The translations under genes were made by a program, and so were the position numbers. DNA of 64,000 bases from Pseudokordiimonas caeni (GTDB taxonomy: Bacteria; Pseudomonadota; Alphaproteobacteria; Sphingomonadales; Kordiimonadaceae). The DNA lies in assembly GCF_026719705.1 (NCBI RefSeq), contig NZ_JAPPRR010000004.1, positions 248,001 to 312,000 on the forward strand, in the 5' to 3' direction. This document shows, piece after piece, positions 9,369 through 18,610 of the stretch (position 1 is the stretch's first letter; each line of letters opens with the position of its first letter). The notes below the pieces were generated by a model. That model made no database searches and was not told the origin of the DNA. It saw nothing but the letters and a program-made list of their open reading frames with translations.

Positions 9369-10544
9369 TCAGACAGAAACGACTTTGTCCCCGGCAAGCA
9401 CATGTGTGCAGCCGAGGCGCCGCGCTTCTTTGAGCGGATCGGCCTCTTCTGTCAAGCCTTGAATGGCCCGCCAGCCTTCCGAGCGCAGCTTTGCGGCCGC
9501 CGCGTGGCCTGCCTCATAAGGCACATAAACAAGATCGGTCTGCGCCGGTGCTGGCAGTGCCGCCATCAGCACATCGAGATAGACCGAAAAGCCGACCGCT
9601 TCCTCGGTGGAGCCATCGGGTGCGGAAACAAGATAGCGCCCGCCCCGGCCAAGCTCGCCGCGTGCCGAACGCGAGAACAGCGCGAATCCGATGCCGGTCT
9701 TGTATTCGAAACCATGGGTCTCGCACGGATCGACTGTGATGCCTACATCCGGCAGGCGGGTCTGGATCGCGTCCACGAGCCGGGCGAGGCGCGCGGTCAG
9801 CTTGCCTGCATGCCCTTTCAGGGACAGCGCCTCAAGCCGCGGCAAGGCATGTGCCGCAGTGCCTGCGGCCGAGATTAACCCTGCAAAGGTTTCGCGCACG
9901 GCGCCGTCGAACAGGTCAAGCGCGCCGATGTCCTTGGCATCAAGCGCACCGACGGCCGCGTCGCGGGCGTCGCCTTCGAGTTTGAACTGCTCAGCAAGCA
10001 CCCCGATGATGGGGGCGAGCGTGAGATCAACCGTCAGCTCGTTGATGCCAACGGCATGCAGCGATTCGACCGCCAGCACCAGGGCCTCGACCTCGGCTTC
10101 AAGGCTTGTCGAACCGATCAGCTCGAACCCTGCCTGGAAAAACTGACGTGCGGGGCGAATCTGGCTGCCTTTCACGCGCAGGCAGCTGCCGGCATAGGCA
10201 AGCCGCAAGGGCCGCGGCGCATCGGCAAGCCGCGTGGCGGCAAGCCGCGAGGCCTGCACGGTCATATCGGTGCGGATCGCCATCACGCGCTGGGTGTCGG
10301 GGTCCATCAGGCGGAACATTGCCTTTGTCTTCGCAGCCCCTGGTCCGGCGATCAGGCTGTCTTCATATTCGACAAGGGGCGGCGAAACGCGCGCGTATCC
10401 ATAGGTCTGGAACACGTCCACAAGCGCGCGCACGACCGAGGCTTCATGCTCGGCCGCGGGCGCCAGCGTGTCGCGGAATCCATCCGGTAAAAGTGCGAGG
10501 CGGGCGTATTGAACACCCGCCATCTTGTCTTTCGGAGCGGTCAT
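9369..10544 (-). CDS. hisZ: ATP phosphoribosyltransferase regulatory subunit
   Basis: A 391-residue paralogue of histidyl-tRNA synthetase that lacks aminoacylation function and pairs with short-form HisG to start histidine synthesis. HisRS-like class II motifs are recognisable ([58 protein letters not shown]), while the HisRS anticodon-binding region is shortened. hisG is not in this window, so the host presumably encodes short HisG elsewhere. It sits between serA (30 bases) and purA (61 bases) on minus, an arrangement common in alphaproteobacteria. Confidence 0.9.
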   Translation of the reverse strand: MTAPKDKMAGVQYARLALLPDGFRDTLAPAAEHEASVVRALVDVFQTYGYARVSPPLVEYEDSLIAGPGAAKTKAMFRLMDPDTQRVMAIRTDMTVQASRLAATRLADAPRPLRLAYAGSCLRVKGSQIRPARQFFQAGFELIGSTSLEAEVEALVLAVESLHAVGINELTVDLTLAPIIGVLAEQFKLEGDARDAAVGALDAKDIGALDLFDGAVRETFAGLISAAGTAAHALPRLEALSLKGHAGKLTARLARLVDAIQTRLPDVGITVDPCETHGFEYKTGIGFALFSRSARGELGRGGRYLVSAPDGSTEEAVGFSVYLDVLMAALPAPAQTDLVYVPYEAGHAAAAKLRSEGWRAIQGLTEEADPLKEARRLGCTHVLAGDKVVSV

Positions 10545-10574
10545 GACAGACCCTGCCTCCCTGTAAGCCCTATG

Positions 10575-12152
10575 TCAGAACGAAAGTTTCTTCGCCTGAC
10601 GTACATGAGCGAGAGCGGTCAGCTGGTCAAGTACAATGTCCTTGATCGGCTGGTCCACCGCCACAAGGCACACTGCTTCTTCGCCTTCGACCCGACGGCC
10701 GAGCGCGAAGGTGGCGATGTTGACGCCATTATGGCCGAGAAGCGTGCCGAGTGCACCGATGAAGCCCGGTTTGTCATTGTTGATGACATAGAGCATGTTC
10801 GGCGCCAGCTCGGCTTCCATGCGCACGCCGTTCACTTCCACGATGCGAGGCGCGCCGTTCGCGAACAGGGTGCCCGAAACCGTGCGGGTCTGGTGCTCCG
10901 TTTCGACCGTCAGCTTGATCAGGGTCTGATAGTCGCCTTCGCGGTCGTGCTTCGTCTCGGTCACGTCGATATTGCGTTCCTTGGCGATCACGGGCGCGTT
11001 GACCATGTTGACGCTGGTCATCAGCGGCGACAGGAGGCCTTGCAGCACAGCGGCAGTCAGCGGCTTGGTGTTCAGTTCCGCCACATGGCCTTCGTATTCC
11101 ACCGTGATCTTCTTCAGGCCGTGTTCCGTCAGCTGCCCGGCAAACGAACCGATTTGGCCGGCAAGCGCCATGTAAGGCTTCAGCTTCGGTGCGTCTTCGG
11201 CCGACACGGATGGCATATTCAGCGCGTTCGTCACGCCGCCGGTCATCAGATATTCGGCCATCTGCTCGGCCACCTGCAGCGCCACATTGACCTGTGCTTC
11301 GGTCGTCGAAGCGCCAAGGTGCGGGGTACAGATCACTTTCGGATGGTTGAAGAGAACGTTCTCGTTTGCGGGTTCTTCGGCGAACACGTCAAGGGCGGCA
11401 CCGGCCACCTTGCCGCTGTCGAGCGCGTCCTTGAGGGCTGCTTCATCGATCAGGCCGCCACGGGCACAGTTGATGATGCGGACACCCTTCTTCATCTTCT
11501 CAAAGGCCGCCTTGCCGATGATGCCGCGGGTCTGGTCGGTGAGCGGGGTGTGAAGCGTGATGAAGTCGGCGCGCTTGAACAGTTCGTCAAGCTCAACCTT
11601 CGCCACACCAAGGTCAGCCGCACGTTCGGCCGAAAGGAACGGGTCGAAGGCTACGACCTTCATCTTCAGGCCCTGCGCGCGGTCAGCCACGATCGAGCCG
11701 ATGTTGCCCGCGCCAATCAGGCCGAGGGTCTTGCCTGTCAGCTCCACCCCCATGAAGCCCGACTTTTCCCACTTGCCGGCGTGCGTCGACGCATTTGCCT
11801 GCGGGATTTCACGGGCGAGCGCCAGCATCAGGGCAATGGCATGTTCTGCCGTCGTGATCGAGTTACCGAAGGGGGTGTTCATCACCACCACACCGGCGTT
11901 GGTGGCCGCCGGCACGTCGACGTTATCGACACCGATACCGGCGCGGCCGATCACCTTCAGATTCTTGGCGGCGGCCAGAATCGTCGGGGTCACTTTGGTG
12001 GCCGAACGAATGGCGAGGCCATCGTATTCGCCGATGATCGCTACCAGCTCTTCCTTGGTGAGGCCGGGTTTGTAGTCAACTTCAACGCCTGCTTCCTTGA
12101 AGGTCTGTTCGGCAAGCGGGCTCATTTTATCGGAAATCAGCACCTTGGGCAT
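10575..12152 (-). CDS. serA: D-3-phosphoglycerate dehydrogenase
   Basis: Oxidises 3-phosphoglycerate to 3-phosphohydroxypyruvate with NAD+, the first step of serine synthesis. This 525-residue protein is the long SerA type. It has a substrate/nucleotide-binding dehydrogenase core with the Rossmann motif LGLIGAGNIGS and the catalytic region HLGASTTEAQ. An intervening domain and a C-terminal ACT domain (YVINNDKPGFIGALGTLLG) probably give serine feedback inhibition. The ATG at 12152 gives the family N-terminus MPKVLISDKMSPLAEQTF; the longer open frame covers the serC-serA intergenic region and is rejected. It follows serC by 74 bases. Confidence 0.97.
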   Translation of the reverse strand: MPKVLISDKMSPLAEQTFKEAGVEVDYKPGLTKEELVAIIGEYDGLAIRSATKVTPTILAAAKNLKVIGRAGIGVDNVDVPAATNAGVVVMNTPFGNSITTAEHAIALMLALAREIPQANASTHAGKWEKSGFMGVELTGKTLGLIGAGNIGSIVADRAQGLKMKVVAFDPFLSAERAADLGVAKVELDELFKRADFITLHTPLTDQTRGIIGKAAFEKMKKGVRIINCARGGLIDEAALKDALDSGKVAGAALDVFAEEPANENVLFNHPKVICTPHLGASTTEAQVNVALQVAEQMAEYLMTGGVTNALNMPSVSAEDAPKLKPYMALAGQIGSFAGQLTEHGLKKITVEYEGHVAELNTKPLTAAVLQGLLSPLMTSVNMVNAPVIAKERNIDVTETKHDREGDYQTLIKLTVETEHQTRTVSGTLFANGAPRIVEVNGVRMEAELAPNMLYVINNDKPGFIGALGTLLGHNGVNIATFALGRRVEGEEAVCLVAVDQPIKDIVLDQLTALAHVRQAKKLSF

Positions 12153-12189
12153 GATCTCATCCTTTCGGAAATATGTCTCTACGGGAAAG

Positions 12190-12211
12190 GCGGGGCCATC
12201 AGCAGCCCCGC
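12190..12211 (-). other. Hairpin in the serC-serA intergenic region
   Basis: GCGGGGC (12190-12196) and GCCCCGC (12205-12211) form a 7-bp stem with an 8-base loop. No T run follows on minus, so it is more likely a processing or pausing structure than a full terminator between the two co-oriented genes. Confidence 0.4.
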
Positions 12212-12226
12212 GGCAATCGCTGGAAA

Positions 12227-13405
12227 TCAGGCGAGGACGGATGCCTTGGCCGAGGCAAAGGCCCAGTCGAGCCAATGGGTCAGCGCTTCAAGGTCGGCCG
12301 CGTCCACCGTGGCACCGGCCCAGATGCGCAGACCCGCCGGGGCATCGCGATAGGCACCGATATCGTAGGCCACACCTTCAGCATCCAGAAGCGAAGCGAT
12401 CTTCTTGGCCACAGCCGCCTGCTTTTCAGCGTCGGCCGCAACCACTTCGGCATCCACGACCTTCAGGCACACGCTGGTGTTGGAGCGTGTCTCGGGGGTG
12501 GCGGCGAGGAAATCGACCCAGTCCGTTTTGGCAACCCAGTCCTCGAGAACCTTGAGGTTGGCGTTCGAACGACCGATGAGGCCGTCAAGGCCGCCGATTT
12601 CAGCCGCCCAATCAAGCGCATCGATATAGTCTTCAACGCAGAGCATCGAAGGGGTGTTGATCGTCTCGCCGGTGAAGATGCCCTCGATCAGCTTCCCGCC
12701 TTTGGTCATGCGGAAGATTTTGGGCATCGGCCATGCGGGCGTGTAGCTTTCCAGCCGCTCGACAGCGCGGGGGGACAGGATCAGCACGCCGTGCGCGGCT
12801 TCCCCGCCGAGCACTTTCTGCCAACTGTAGGTCACAACATCGAGCTTGTCCCAAGGCAGGTCCATCGCGAAGGCCGCCGAGGTGGCATCACAGATGGTGA
12901 GGCCTTGACGGTCAGCTTTGATCCAGTCGCCGTTCGGAACCTTCACGCCCGAGGTGGTGCCGTTCCAGGTGAAGACCACATCGCGGTCGGTATCGACCGC
13001 GGCAAGGTCAACGATATCGCCGTAGCCGGCTTCAAACTTGCGCACGTCGGCAAGCTTCAGCTGCTTCACCACATCGGTGACCCAGCCTGAGCCGAAGCTT
13101 TCCCAGGCGAGCATGTCCACGCCGCGGGCGCCCAGAAGCGACCACATGGCCATCTCGACCGCACCGGTATCGGAGGCGGCGACGATGCCGATGCGATAAT
13201 CGGCGGGGACTTTCAGAATTTCGCGGGTTTTGTCGATGGCATCCTTGAGACGAACCTTGCCGGGCTTCGAACGGTGCGAACGGCCAAGGAGGGCATTTTC
13301 AAGGGCATCGAGGGTCCAGCCAGGGCGCTTGGCGCAGGGGCCGGACGAGAATTCCGGGCGAGCCGGTTTTTTGGTCGGTTTGGTGGCGTTGGTTGCCGTA
13401 GTCAT
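12227..13405 (-). CDS. serC: Phosphoserine aminotransferase
   Basis: PLP enzyme converting 3-phosphohydroxypyruvate and glutamate to phosphoserine; it also serves vitamin B6 synthesis. The 392-residue protein belongs to the branch that opens with a short low-complexity leader followed by [15 protein letters not shown]. The PLP lysine lies in [10 protein letters not shown], and the substrate loop [10 protein letters not shown] is present. It is first in serC-serA-hisZ-purA. Its leader carries two adjacent hairpins, the second overlapping the ribosome-binding site, as in the serC RNA motif described upstream of alphaproteobacterial serC-serA operons. Confidence 0.95.
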   Translation of the reverse strand: MTTATNATKPTKKPARPEFSSGPCAKRPGWTLDALENALLGRSHRSKPGKVRLKDAIDKTREILKVPADYRIGIVAASDTGAVEMAMWSLLGARGVDMLAWESFGSGWVTDVVKQLKLADVRKFEAGYGDIVDLAAVDTDRDVVFTWNGTTSGVKVPNGDWIKADRQGLTICDATSAAFAMDLPWDKLDVVTYSWQKVLGGEAAHGVLILSPRAVERLESYTPAWPMPKIFRMTKGGKLIEGIFTGETINTPSMLCVEDYIDALDWAAEIGGLDGLIGRSNANLKVLEDWVAKTDWVDFLAATPETRSNTSVCLKVVDAEVVAADAEKQAAVAKKIASLLDAEGVAYDIGAYRDAPAGLRIWAGATVDAADLEALTHWLDWAFASAKASVLA

Positions 13406-13448
13406 TTTGGTCTATCCTTACAGATAGGAGCGCTGCGTTGGGGCAGCG
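13406..13448 (-). promoter_or_regulatory. Structured serC leader, candidate serC RNA motif
   Basis: On the minus strand, CGCTGC/GCAGCG (13431-13448) forms hairpin 1. CTATC/GATAG (13412-13427) forms hairpin 2, whose loop and 3' arm contain the AGGA ribosome site just before the serC ATG at 13405. Two small hairpins reaching into the Shine-Dalgarno match the published general layout of the serC RNA motif. The ligand or regulator is unknown. The match is by layout only; a covariance-model search was not possible. Confidence 0.5.
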
Positions 13449-13500
13449 TGTCCCGGGGTTTGTGCCGACCTTCCAGACGGCGGCATCCCAGTCGGGGGAT

Positions 13501-13517
13501 GTGTCCGCGGCGGACAC
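13501..13517. promoter_or_regulatory. 17-bp perfect palindrome upstream of the ser operon
   Basis: GTGTCCGC and GCGGACAC are perfect 8-bp inverted arms separated by one G. A one-base spacer rules out an RNA hairpin loop, so this is most likely a protein-binding operator. It lies about 95 bases before serC on minus and about 160 bases before the EF-hand gene on plus, so either could be the target. Confidence 0.5.
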
Positions 13518-13679
13518 TATCCGAAAGGCAAAACCGATACAATCACTATCTTGCGCGAGCCCGACGCCCGAGCGCAGATTATTGCGTGACAGGCGCGGCG
13601 CTTTGGTCTTCACTGCCCCGAAGGCCGAAACCCCTCGTTGCCGTATCAGGGGCAAGTCACTCAGAAGAAAGGGCCCGTC

Positions 13680-14195
13680 TTGGTCTCGAAGCGTCTTGCA
13701 GTCTCCACCCTCCTCGCCCTCAGCCTTGCCGCCTGTGGTGGTGGCCGCCGCGAAGGCCCGCCGCCCCGCCCGATCCCGCCCGAGGTTGCGAAGTCACTGA
13801 AGGCGAGCCTGATGGAACGATTCGACCAGAACGGCGACGGCATCGCCGACTGCGACGACACGGCCATCGCGCGCCGCAAGCTTTTCGAACAGCTGGACAC
13901 CGACGGCTCCCGCACGCTCGATGAAGACGAATTCCGCGCCGCCCCGTTCGAAGACCGCGTCTATGTGTTCCACCGGTTCGAACTGCTGGACAAGAACGGG
14001 GACGAGGTACTGGACCTGCCGGAGTTCGCCGCACCCGCCGACAACACTTTCCTCGCGGCCGATATCGACAAGAACTGCATCCTTTCCGACGAGGAACTCA
14101 CCGCCCTGATGCGCGATACCGCCCGTTTCGACATACAGCCGCGCGAAAAAGACAAGAACCGCCGCAAGCCGCAGGTCGAGCCCGAACCTTTCTAG
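13680..14195 (+). CDS. EF-hand calcium-binding lipoprotein
   Basis: A predicted 171-residue lipoprotein: signal peptide, lipobox ending LAAC with Cys19, a proline-rich linker, then four EF-hand loops at about 49-60 (DQNGDGIADCDD), 73-84 (DTDGSRTLDEDE), 104-115 (DKNGDEVLDLPE) and 128-139 (DIDKNCILSDEE). The first three keep the calcium-ligand pattern; the fourth has Cys133 in place of the usual glycine. The start is taken as TTG at 13680, which has an AAGGG ribosome site six bases upstream and gives a normal signal peptide. Another TTG lies at 13638. It probably sits on the inner leaflet of the outer membrane or in the periplasm. Its stop overlaps that of the convergent LytTR gene. Confidence 0.75.
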   Translation: MVSKRLAVSTLLALSLAACGGGRREGPPPRPIPPEVAKSLKASLMERFDQNGDGIADCDDTAIARRKLFEQLDTDGSRTLDEDEFRAAPFEDRVYVFHRFELLDKNGDEVLDLPEFAAPADNTFLAADIDKNCILSDEELTALMRDTARFDIQPREKDKNRRKPQVEPEPF

Positions 14196-15703
14196 GATGC
14201 AGCCAGCGCCGATTTCACCTTCGGCAATATCCGGCGGCTGACCGGGGCTGATGTTCCGTTTGCAAACTCGATCTGACCCGCGCCGTTGCTGTCGCGGGTC
14301 AGGCTTTGCACATAAGCCGTATTGACGATATGCGAGCGGTGAATGCGCAGGAAGGCTTCCGGCAGCATTTCCTCAAGTGCTGCGAGCGTGCCGTTAAAAA
14401 GGCTCGTGGTGCCGTCCTCGAAATGAATTTCCACATAATCGTCCGCCCCTTTGAACTGAACGATCCGGTCGGTGGAAACATAGCGTGTCTGGCCACCTGA
14501 CGTGACTTCAAGCCGCACGGGTTCCGCTTTCTGCTCCGCCTGCGCCAGCACGAACTCCAGATGCTCGGTCCGCCGCGCCAGTTGCCGCCGTTCCCGTCTG
14601 AGGTCTGCGAGCAGCATGGCCTGCCGGTAAAAGAGAAACAGAAGAAGCGCCGCGATTGCATAATAGAGATAGGCATCGAGGAACCGGTCAGGCTGCCACC
14701 AGACAAGCACCCCCAACACCGCGAACGCCAGTGCATAGGAGATGGCCCCGCGCCGCCGCCTGAAGGCCTGCCAGATGCCGAGCCCCAACCCCAAAAGGAT
14801 CGGCACGGTGAGGACAGCGAGCGTCATGCCATCAAAGCCTTGCGAAGCCGCCGCCATGGCAAGCATCAAGGCGGCAACACCAGCGAGCGCCTGATAACGC
14901 CTCGTCCTTGAAAGACCGGTCAGCCGCAGCAGAAGATTGGCCGCCAGACAAAGGCTGAAAAGGAACGCGCAACCAAGGATCGCCATCAACCGCACGTCGT
15001 GCCAAGGGTAAGCATAGGCGATGAAGCTGCGGCCGATCTCCGCAAAAAGCTGGGATGCAGCAAAAAAGGAAGCTGCAGAAAGCAGGACAGACCCTTCACG
15101 GTCTTCCCCGCGTACAGCGCTTACCAGAAAGAAAAGCCCGCCAACGATCAGGATGCCGAAGGCAACAAGGCTGCCCCACGGTGTGTAAACAGCGATCCCC
15201 GGCCCGTCCGAATAGGGCCCGACGATGATGAAGTGCAGCGGCTGCACCAGATGCAGAAGGCCGTGGTGGCCTGAAAGCTCGAGCACAATTTCATTCTCGC
15301 CTCGCTTGAGCATCGCCTGCGGCACATAGAAAACGGCATCCATCTGCCCCGGCACTTCTGCCTGAGGGGTATTTGCGGGGACACCATTCTCGCCCAGCTT
15401 CACGCCGTTCAGCCACACCCGGCTCGATGCCTTGCCTGAAACATAAAGCCCGAGCGGCACATCGGCCCCAAGCTGCTCGTCGCCAAGCACCACCCGCGCC
15501 CTGAGCCACAGGTGCACTGCTTGCGGATCAATGTCCCAGAAGGACACCTGCCGGCAGTCCTCACCGGCAAAATCGGGCGGAGTGCTCTCTCCTGTCGCCG
15601 GGCAGGCATCCACATGGCTTGTGTCAATCATCACATAGGCGTCGGCGAAGACAGGCATGGCCCCGAGGAGCAGCAAGAGCGGTGTGAGAATGCGTCTGAT
15701 CAT
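14192..15703 (-). CDS. Membrane-bound LytTR transcription regulator
   Basis: A 503-residue protein with a signal peptide (1-20), a periplasmic beta-rich sensory domain to about residue 170, and multiple transmembrane helices from about 178 to 360. A short coiled coil (366-392) then leads to a C-terminal LytTR DNA-binding domain (398-500, with GADDYVEIHFEDG and FLRIHRSHIVNTAYV). Periplasmic ligand binding is therefore probably coupled directly to a DNA-binding domain held at the membrane, without a phosphorelay. The ligand is unknown. It is convergent with the EF-hand lipoprotein (four-base CTAG overlap) and divergent from the alpha/beta hydrolase, its nearest possible target. Confidence 0.82.
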   Translation of the reverse strand: MIRRILTPLLLLLGAMPVFADAYVMIDTSHVDACPATGESTPPDFAGEDCRQVSFWDIDPQAVHLWLRARVVLGDEQLGADVPLGLYVSGKASSRVWLNGVKLGENGVPANTPQAEVPGQMDAVFYVPQAMLKRGENEIVLELSGHHGLLHLVQPLHFIIVGPYSDGPGIAVYTPWGSLVAFGILIVGGLFFLVSAVRGEDREGSVLLSAASFFAASQLFAEIGRSFIAYAYPWHDVRLMAILGCAFLFSLCLAANLLLRLTGLSRTRRYQALAGVAALMLAMAAASQGFDGMTLAVLTVPILLGLGLGIWQAFRRRRGAISYALAFAVLGVLVWWQPDRFLDAYLYYAIAALLLFLFYRQAMLLADLRRERRQLARRTEHLEFVLAQAEQKAEPVRLEVTSGGQTRYVSTDRIVQFKGADDYVEIHFEDGTTSLFNGTLAALEEMLPEAFLRIHRSHIVNTAYVQSLTRDSNGAGQIEFANGTSAPVSRRILPKVKSALAAS

Positions 15704-15846
15704 TCACGGACCCTAGCCTGCCGCCCACCGATAGTCACGACCGCTGACCGACCCCACGCCGCCGTTCACCGGCGGGCACGTGCATGAGGGCTGCTTTCCC
15801 GGTCTGGTTGGGGCTGCGATCCAACATCACACTGGGAAACGACAGC

Positions 15847-17289
15847 ATGAATCCGACAACAAGAAACACCCTGATTGCCATAGCCCTTTGCGCTATCGCC
15901 GCCACGGCGCAGGCGGCGGAAGAGCCCATCACCTTCACCGCAGGGAGCGGCGAGAAGGTTGAAGCTTTCCACGGCACATTCGAGGTGCCGGAGCATCGGG
16001 CCAACCCGGAGAGCCGCAAGATCACCCTTTCCTACATCCGCTTTCCAGCGACCGGTGAAAAGCACGGCAATCCCATCGTCTATCTGGCAGGCGGGCCGGG
16101 CGCGCCGGGCAGCGGCACGGCGGAGCGACAGCGCTTCCCCCTGTTCATGGCCTTGCGCCAGCATGGGGATGTGATCGCCTTCGACCAGCGCGGCACAGGC
16201 CAGTCCACCCGCCTGTCCCATTGTTCGTCCTCGGTTACTGTGCCGATTGATGAACCCGTGAGCGACGCCGCCTATATGGCCCTGTATCGCACGGCGACGG
16301 CGGAATGCGGCACCTTCTGGCGGGATCAGGGTATCGACCTCGCGGGCTACACAACGCTTGAAAGCGTGCAGGACCTTTCCGCCCTCCGGTGGGAACTGGG
16401 GGCGGAGCGGATCACGCTCTGGGGCATTTCCTATGGCACGCACCTGGCGCTTGCTGCCCTGAAGGAAATCCCGGATGAGGTCGACCGCGCGATTCTGGCG
16501 AGCGTCGAAGGGCTTGACCAGACCGTGAAACTGCCGGAGCGCACCGACGCCTATTTCGCGCGGGTACAGGCGGCGATCAATACCCAGCCTAAGGCGAAGG
16601 CACTGTATCCCGATATCGCAGGGTTGATGCGGCGCGTGCATGCCCGGCTCAACAGGGAACCGATGATCGTCGCCGTTCCCAGTGAAGAAGGCACCACCTT
16701 CCTTCTGCAGCGCGGGCATTTACAATCGCTGGCCTCCGCGCTGATTTCTGACCCCGAAAATATTGCTGTCCTGCTTGCCGTCTATTCTATGGTCGACGCG
16801 GGCGACGCGACGCTTGCCGCCAACCTGATCTTCCGCTTCTTCAATCCGCGCCCGCCCATCGGCATGTCGGCGATGCCGACCGCGATGGATATGGCATCGG
16901 GCGTCAGTGAAGCGCGCCTGACGCTTGTCCGCGAACAGGCGAAGTCATCACTTCTGGCCGACTATCTGAATTTCCCGATGCCGCAGGTGGCAGGCGTATG
17001 GCCGGGGCTGGATTTGGGTGACGATTTCCGCACCAATCCCGCGGGCGACACGCCGGTGCTGGTGCTGAGCGGCACACTGGACGGCCGCACCTATCCGGAA
17101 AGCCAGCAAGAGGCCACAGCGGGCCTCACGAACGCCACGCGTGTCACCGTCCGCAATGCCGGCCACAACCTGTTCATGGCGTCACCCGATGTGCATCTGG
17201 CGATCCACAGTTTCCTTGAAGGGAAAGGCTATATCCCGGCAGAGATCAGGGTCGACCTGCCGGATTTTACGGTGATGCCACCGATGTGA
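15847..17289 (+). CDS. Secreted alpha/beta hydrolase (proline iminopeptidase/TAP-like)
   Basis: A 480-residue exported alpha/beta hydrolase of the tripeptidyl/prolyl aminopeptidase-like group. It has a cleavable signal peptide ending AQAAEE, an oxyanion-side loop GGPGAPGSG, the DQRGTGQS strand, a nucleophile elbow WGISYGTHLAL, a late Asp in SGTLDGRTYPES and His in VRNAGHNLFMASP. The catalytic triad is thus intact. The start at 15847 is chosen because it gives the signal peptide directly; the frame is open upstream. It probably trims peptides or esters in the periplasm. The stop codon abuts the stop of the next, convergent gene. Confidence 0.82.
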   Translation: MNPTTRNTLIAIALCAIAATAQAAEEPITFTAGSGEKVEAFHGTFEVPEHRANPESRKITLSYIRFPATGEKHGNPIVYLAGGPGAPGSGTAERQRFPLFMALRQHGDVIAFDQRGTGQSTRLSHCSSSVTVPIDEPVSDAAYMALYRTATAECGTFWRDQGIDLAGYTTLESVQDLSALRWELGAERITLWGISYGTHLALAALKEIPDEVDRAILASVEGLDQTVKLPERTDAYFARVQAAINTQPKAKALYPDIAGLMRRVHARLNREPMIVAVPSEEGTTFLLQRGHLQSLASALISDPENIAVLLAVYSMVDAGDATLAANLIFRFFNPRPPIGMSAMPTAMDMASGVSEARLTLVREQAKSSLLADYLNFPMPQVAGVWPGLDLGDDFRTNPAGDTPVLVLSGTLDGRTYPESQQEATAGLTNATRVTVRNAGHNLFMASPDVHLAIHSFLEGKGYIPAEIRVDLPDFTVMPPM

Positions 17290-18555
17290 TCAGGGTCGCG
17301 CCGGTTTCGCTTTCGGCAGCACTGCCGGGAAACGGGATTTGGCCGGGGCGGCAGCAGCGACCTTGATGACTGCTTTCTGCTTGACGGGGATCGGGGTGGC
17401 GTCGGCCACCTCGTTCGCCTGCAAGGCTGCCCAGAAGGCCACGTTCAGCTCGTCAATCTCGTTCGAACCGCCGTTCGTGAGGATCGAGATGCCCACATTG
17501 CGGGATTTGGAATAGGCGACCAGCGCGCGGAAGCCCTCGACTGCGCCATAATGATAAACGAGCGTATCATCACCGAAATCATAGATGCGCCAGCCAAGGC
17601 CATAGTGCGCGTTCGTGAGATAGGGCCGCCAGCGGCGCTTGGACATTTCCCGAAGGGTACGGACTTCCTTCTTCGTCATCATGCTGATGGGGCCGTCCGG
17701 CAGCACATCTGGGCGGGTGCCAAGCTGGGCCGACAGCCATTTGGACATGTCGGTGATGCTGGCATTCACCCCCGCCGCCGGGTTGAAGTGATAATAGGTA
17801 TCCTTCACCCGCGTCTTGCGGTAGGTGCGCTTCTTGATCAGCACATGGGGCGACGCCTTGTCGGGCGACTGCAGATAGCCATCATAGCCAACCGACGCCG
17901 TATTCATGCCAAGCGGCATGAACAGCCGGTCGCGGATCAGCTTTTCATAGGGGTTGCCCGTCGATTTCTCGACGACCGGCTCGACAATCGAGAAAAGCAC
18001 ATTCTGGTAGCCGTAGCAGGTGCCGGGCTTGCAGTTCGGCTTCAGCGTGCCGAAGTAAGGCAGGATCTGGTCGAGCGTGCGACCACCTTCGATCATGCCG
18101 TCATAAGCGTTATGCACATAACCGGTCTGGTGCGACAGCACGTCCCGAAGCGTCAGTGCCGATTTCGTGGAGGCATATTTGGTCTGGAACGCCGGCACAT
18201 AGCCCGCCACCGGCGCATCAAGCGAGATGCGGCCCTCGTTCACAAGGATCGTCGTCAGGCTGGCCGCGAAGGTTTTCGATACGGAGGCGAGACGGAAAAC
18301 GGTGTTTTCGGTGACACGCTCCGGGCTCCCTTGCGCCTTGATGCCCCAGGTGCCCATGCCGGCAACACGGTCGCCTTCCACGATCACCCAGGCTGCCCCC
18401 GGCGCACCGGCCTGTCGCATCTCGTCGCTGAACTGGCCCTGGAACCGGCTGATCGCCTCGCCCAGCGGCAAGGCTGCCGCGGTGTTTGCCACCGCCAGCG
18501 AAAGACCACCCAGAAGAGCAGCCCGCATGATGTTCCTGAAGCCCTTGACCCGCAC
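17290..18555 (-). CDS. Serine hydrolase of the beta-lactamase/class C PBP family
   Basis: A 421-residue exported protein of the beta-lactamase superfamily. The triad motifs are SVSK (Ser91, Lys94), the YxN motif YQN in YGYQNVLFS, and HYG near the C-terminus. Members include esterases, D-aminopeptidases and peptidoglycan enzymes, so the substrate is open; nothing specifically argues for antibiotic resistance. The GTG at 18555 is preferred because it follows a strong GGGAGG site at nine bases and gives a standard signal peptide. An ATG upstream at 18585 would precede that site. A basic, Ala/Pro-rich tail ends the protein. Confidence 0.8.
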   Translation of the reverse strand: MRVKGFRNIMRAALLGGLSLAVANTAAALPLGEAISRFQGQFSDEMRQAGAPGAAWVIVEGDRVAGMGTWGIKAQGSPERVTENTVFRLASVSKTFAASLTTILVNEGRISLDAPVAGYVPAFQTKYASTKSALTLRDVLSHQTGYVHNAYDGMIEGGRTLDQILPYFGTLKPNCKPGTCYGYQNVLFSIVEPVVEKSTGNPYEKLIRDRLFMPLGMNTASVGYDGYLQSPDKASPHVLIKKRTYRKTRVKDTYYHFNPAAGVNASITDMSKWLSAQLGTRPDVLPDGPISMMTKKEVRTLREMSKRRWRPYLTNAHYGLGWRIYDFGDDTLVYHYGAVEGFRALVAYSKSRNVGISILTNGGSNEIDELNVAFWAALQANEVADATPIPVKQKAVIKVAAAAPAKSRFPAVLPKAKPARP

Positions 18556-18610
18556 GACGCGCGTCCTCCCTAACTCGATGCACATGGCCTTACATTGAGG
18601 CCAAAAGGTT

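Noticed and set aside
10509-12353. A 614-codon plus-strand frame opposite serA
   Set aside because: Antisense shadow of a complete serA.
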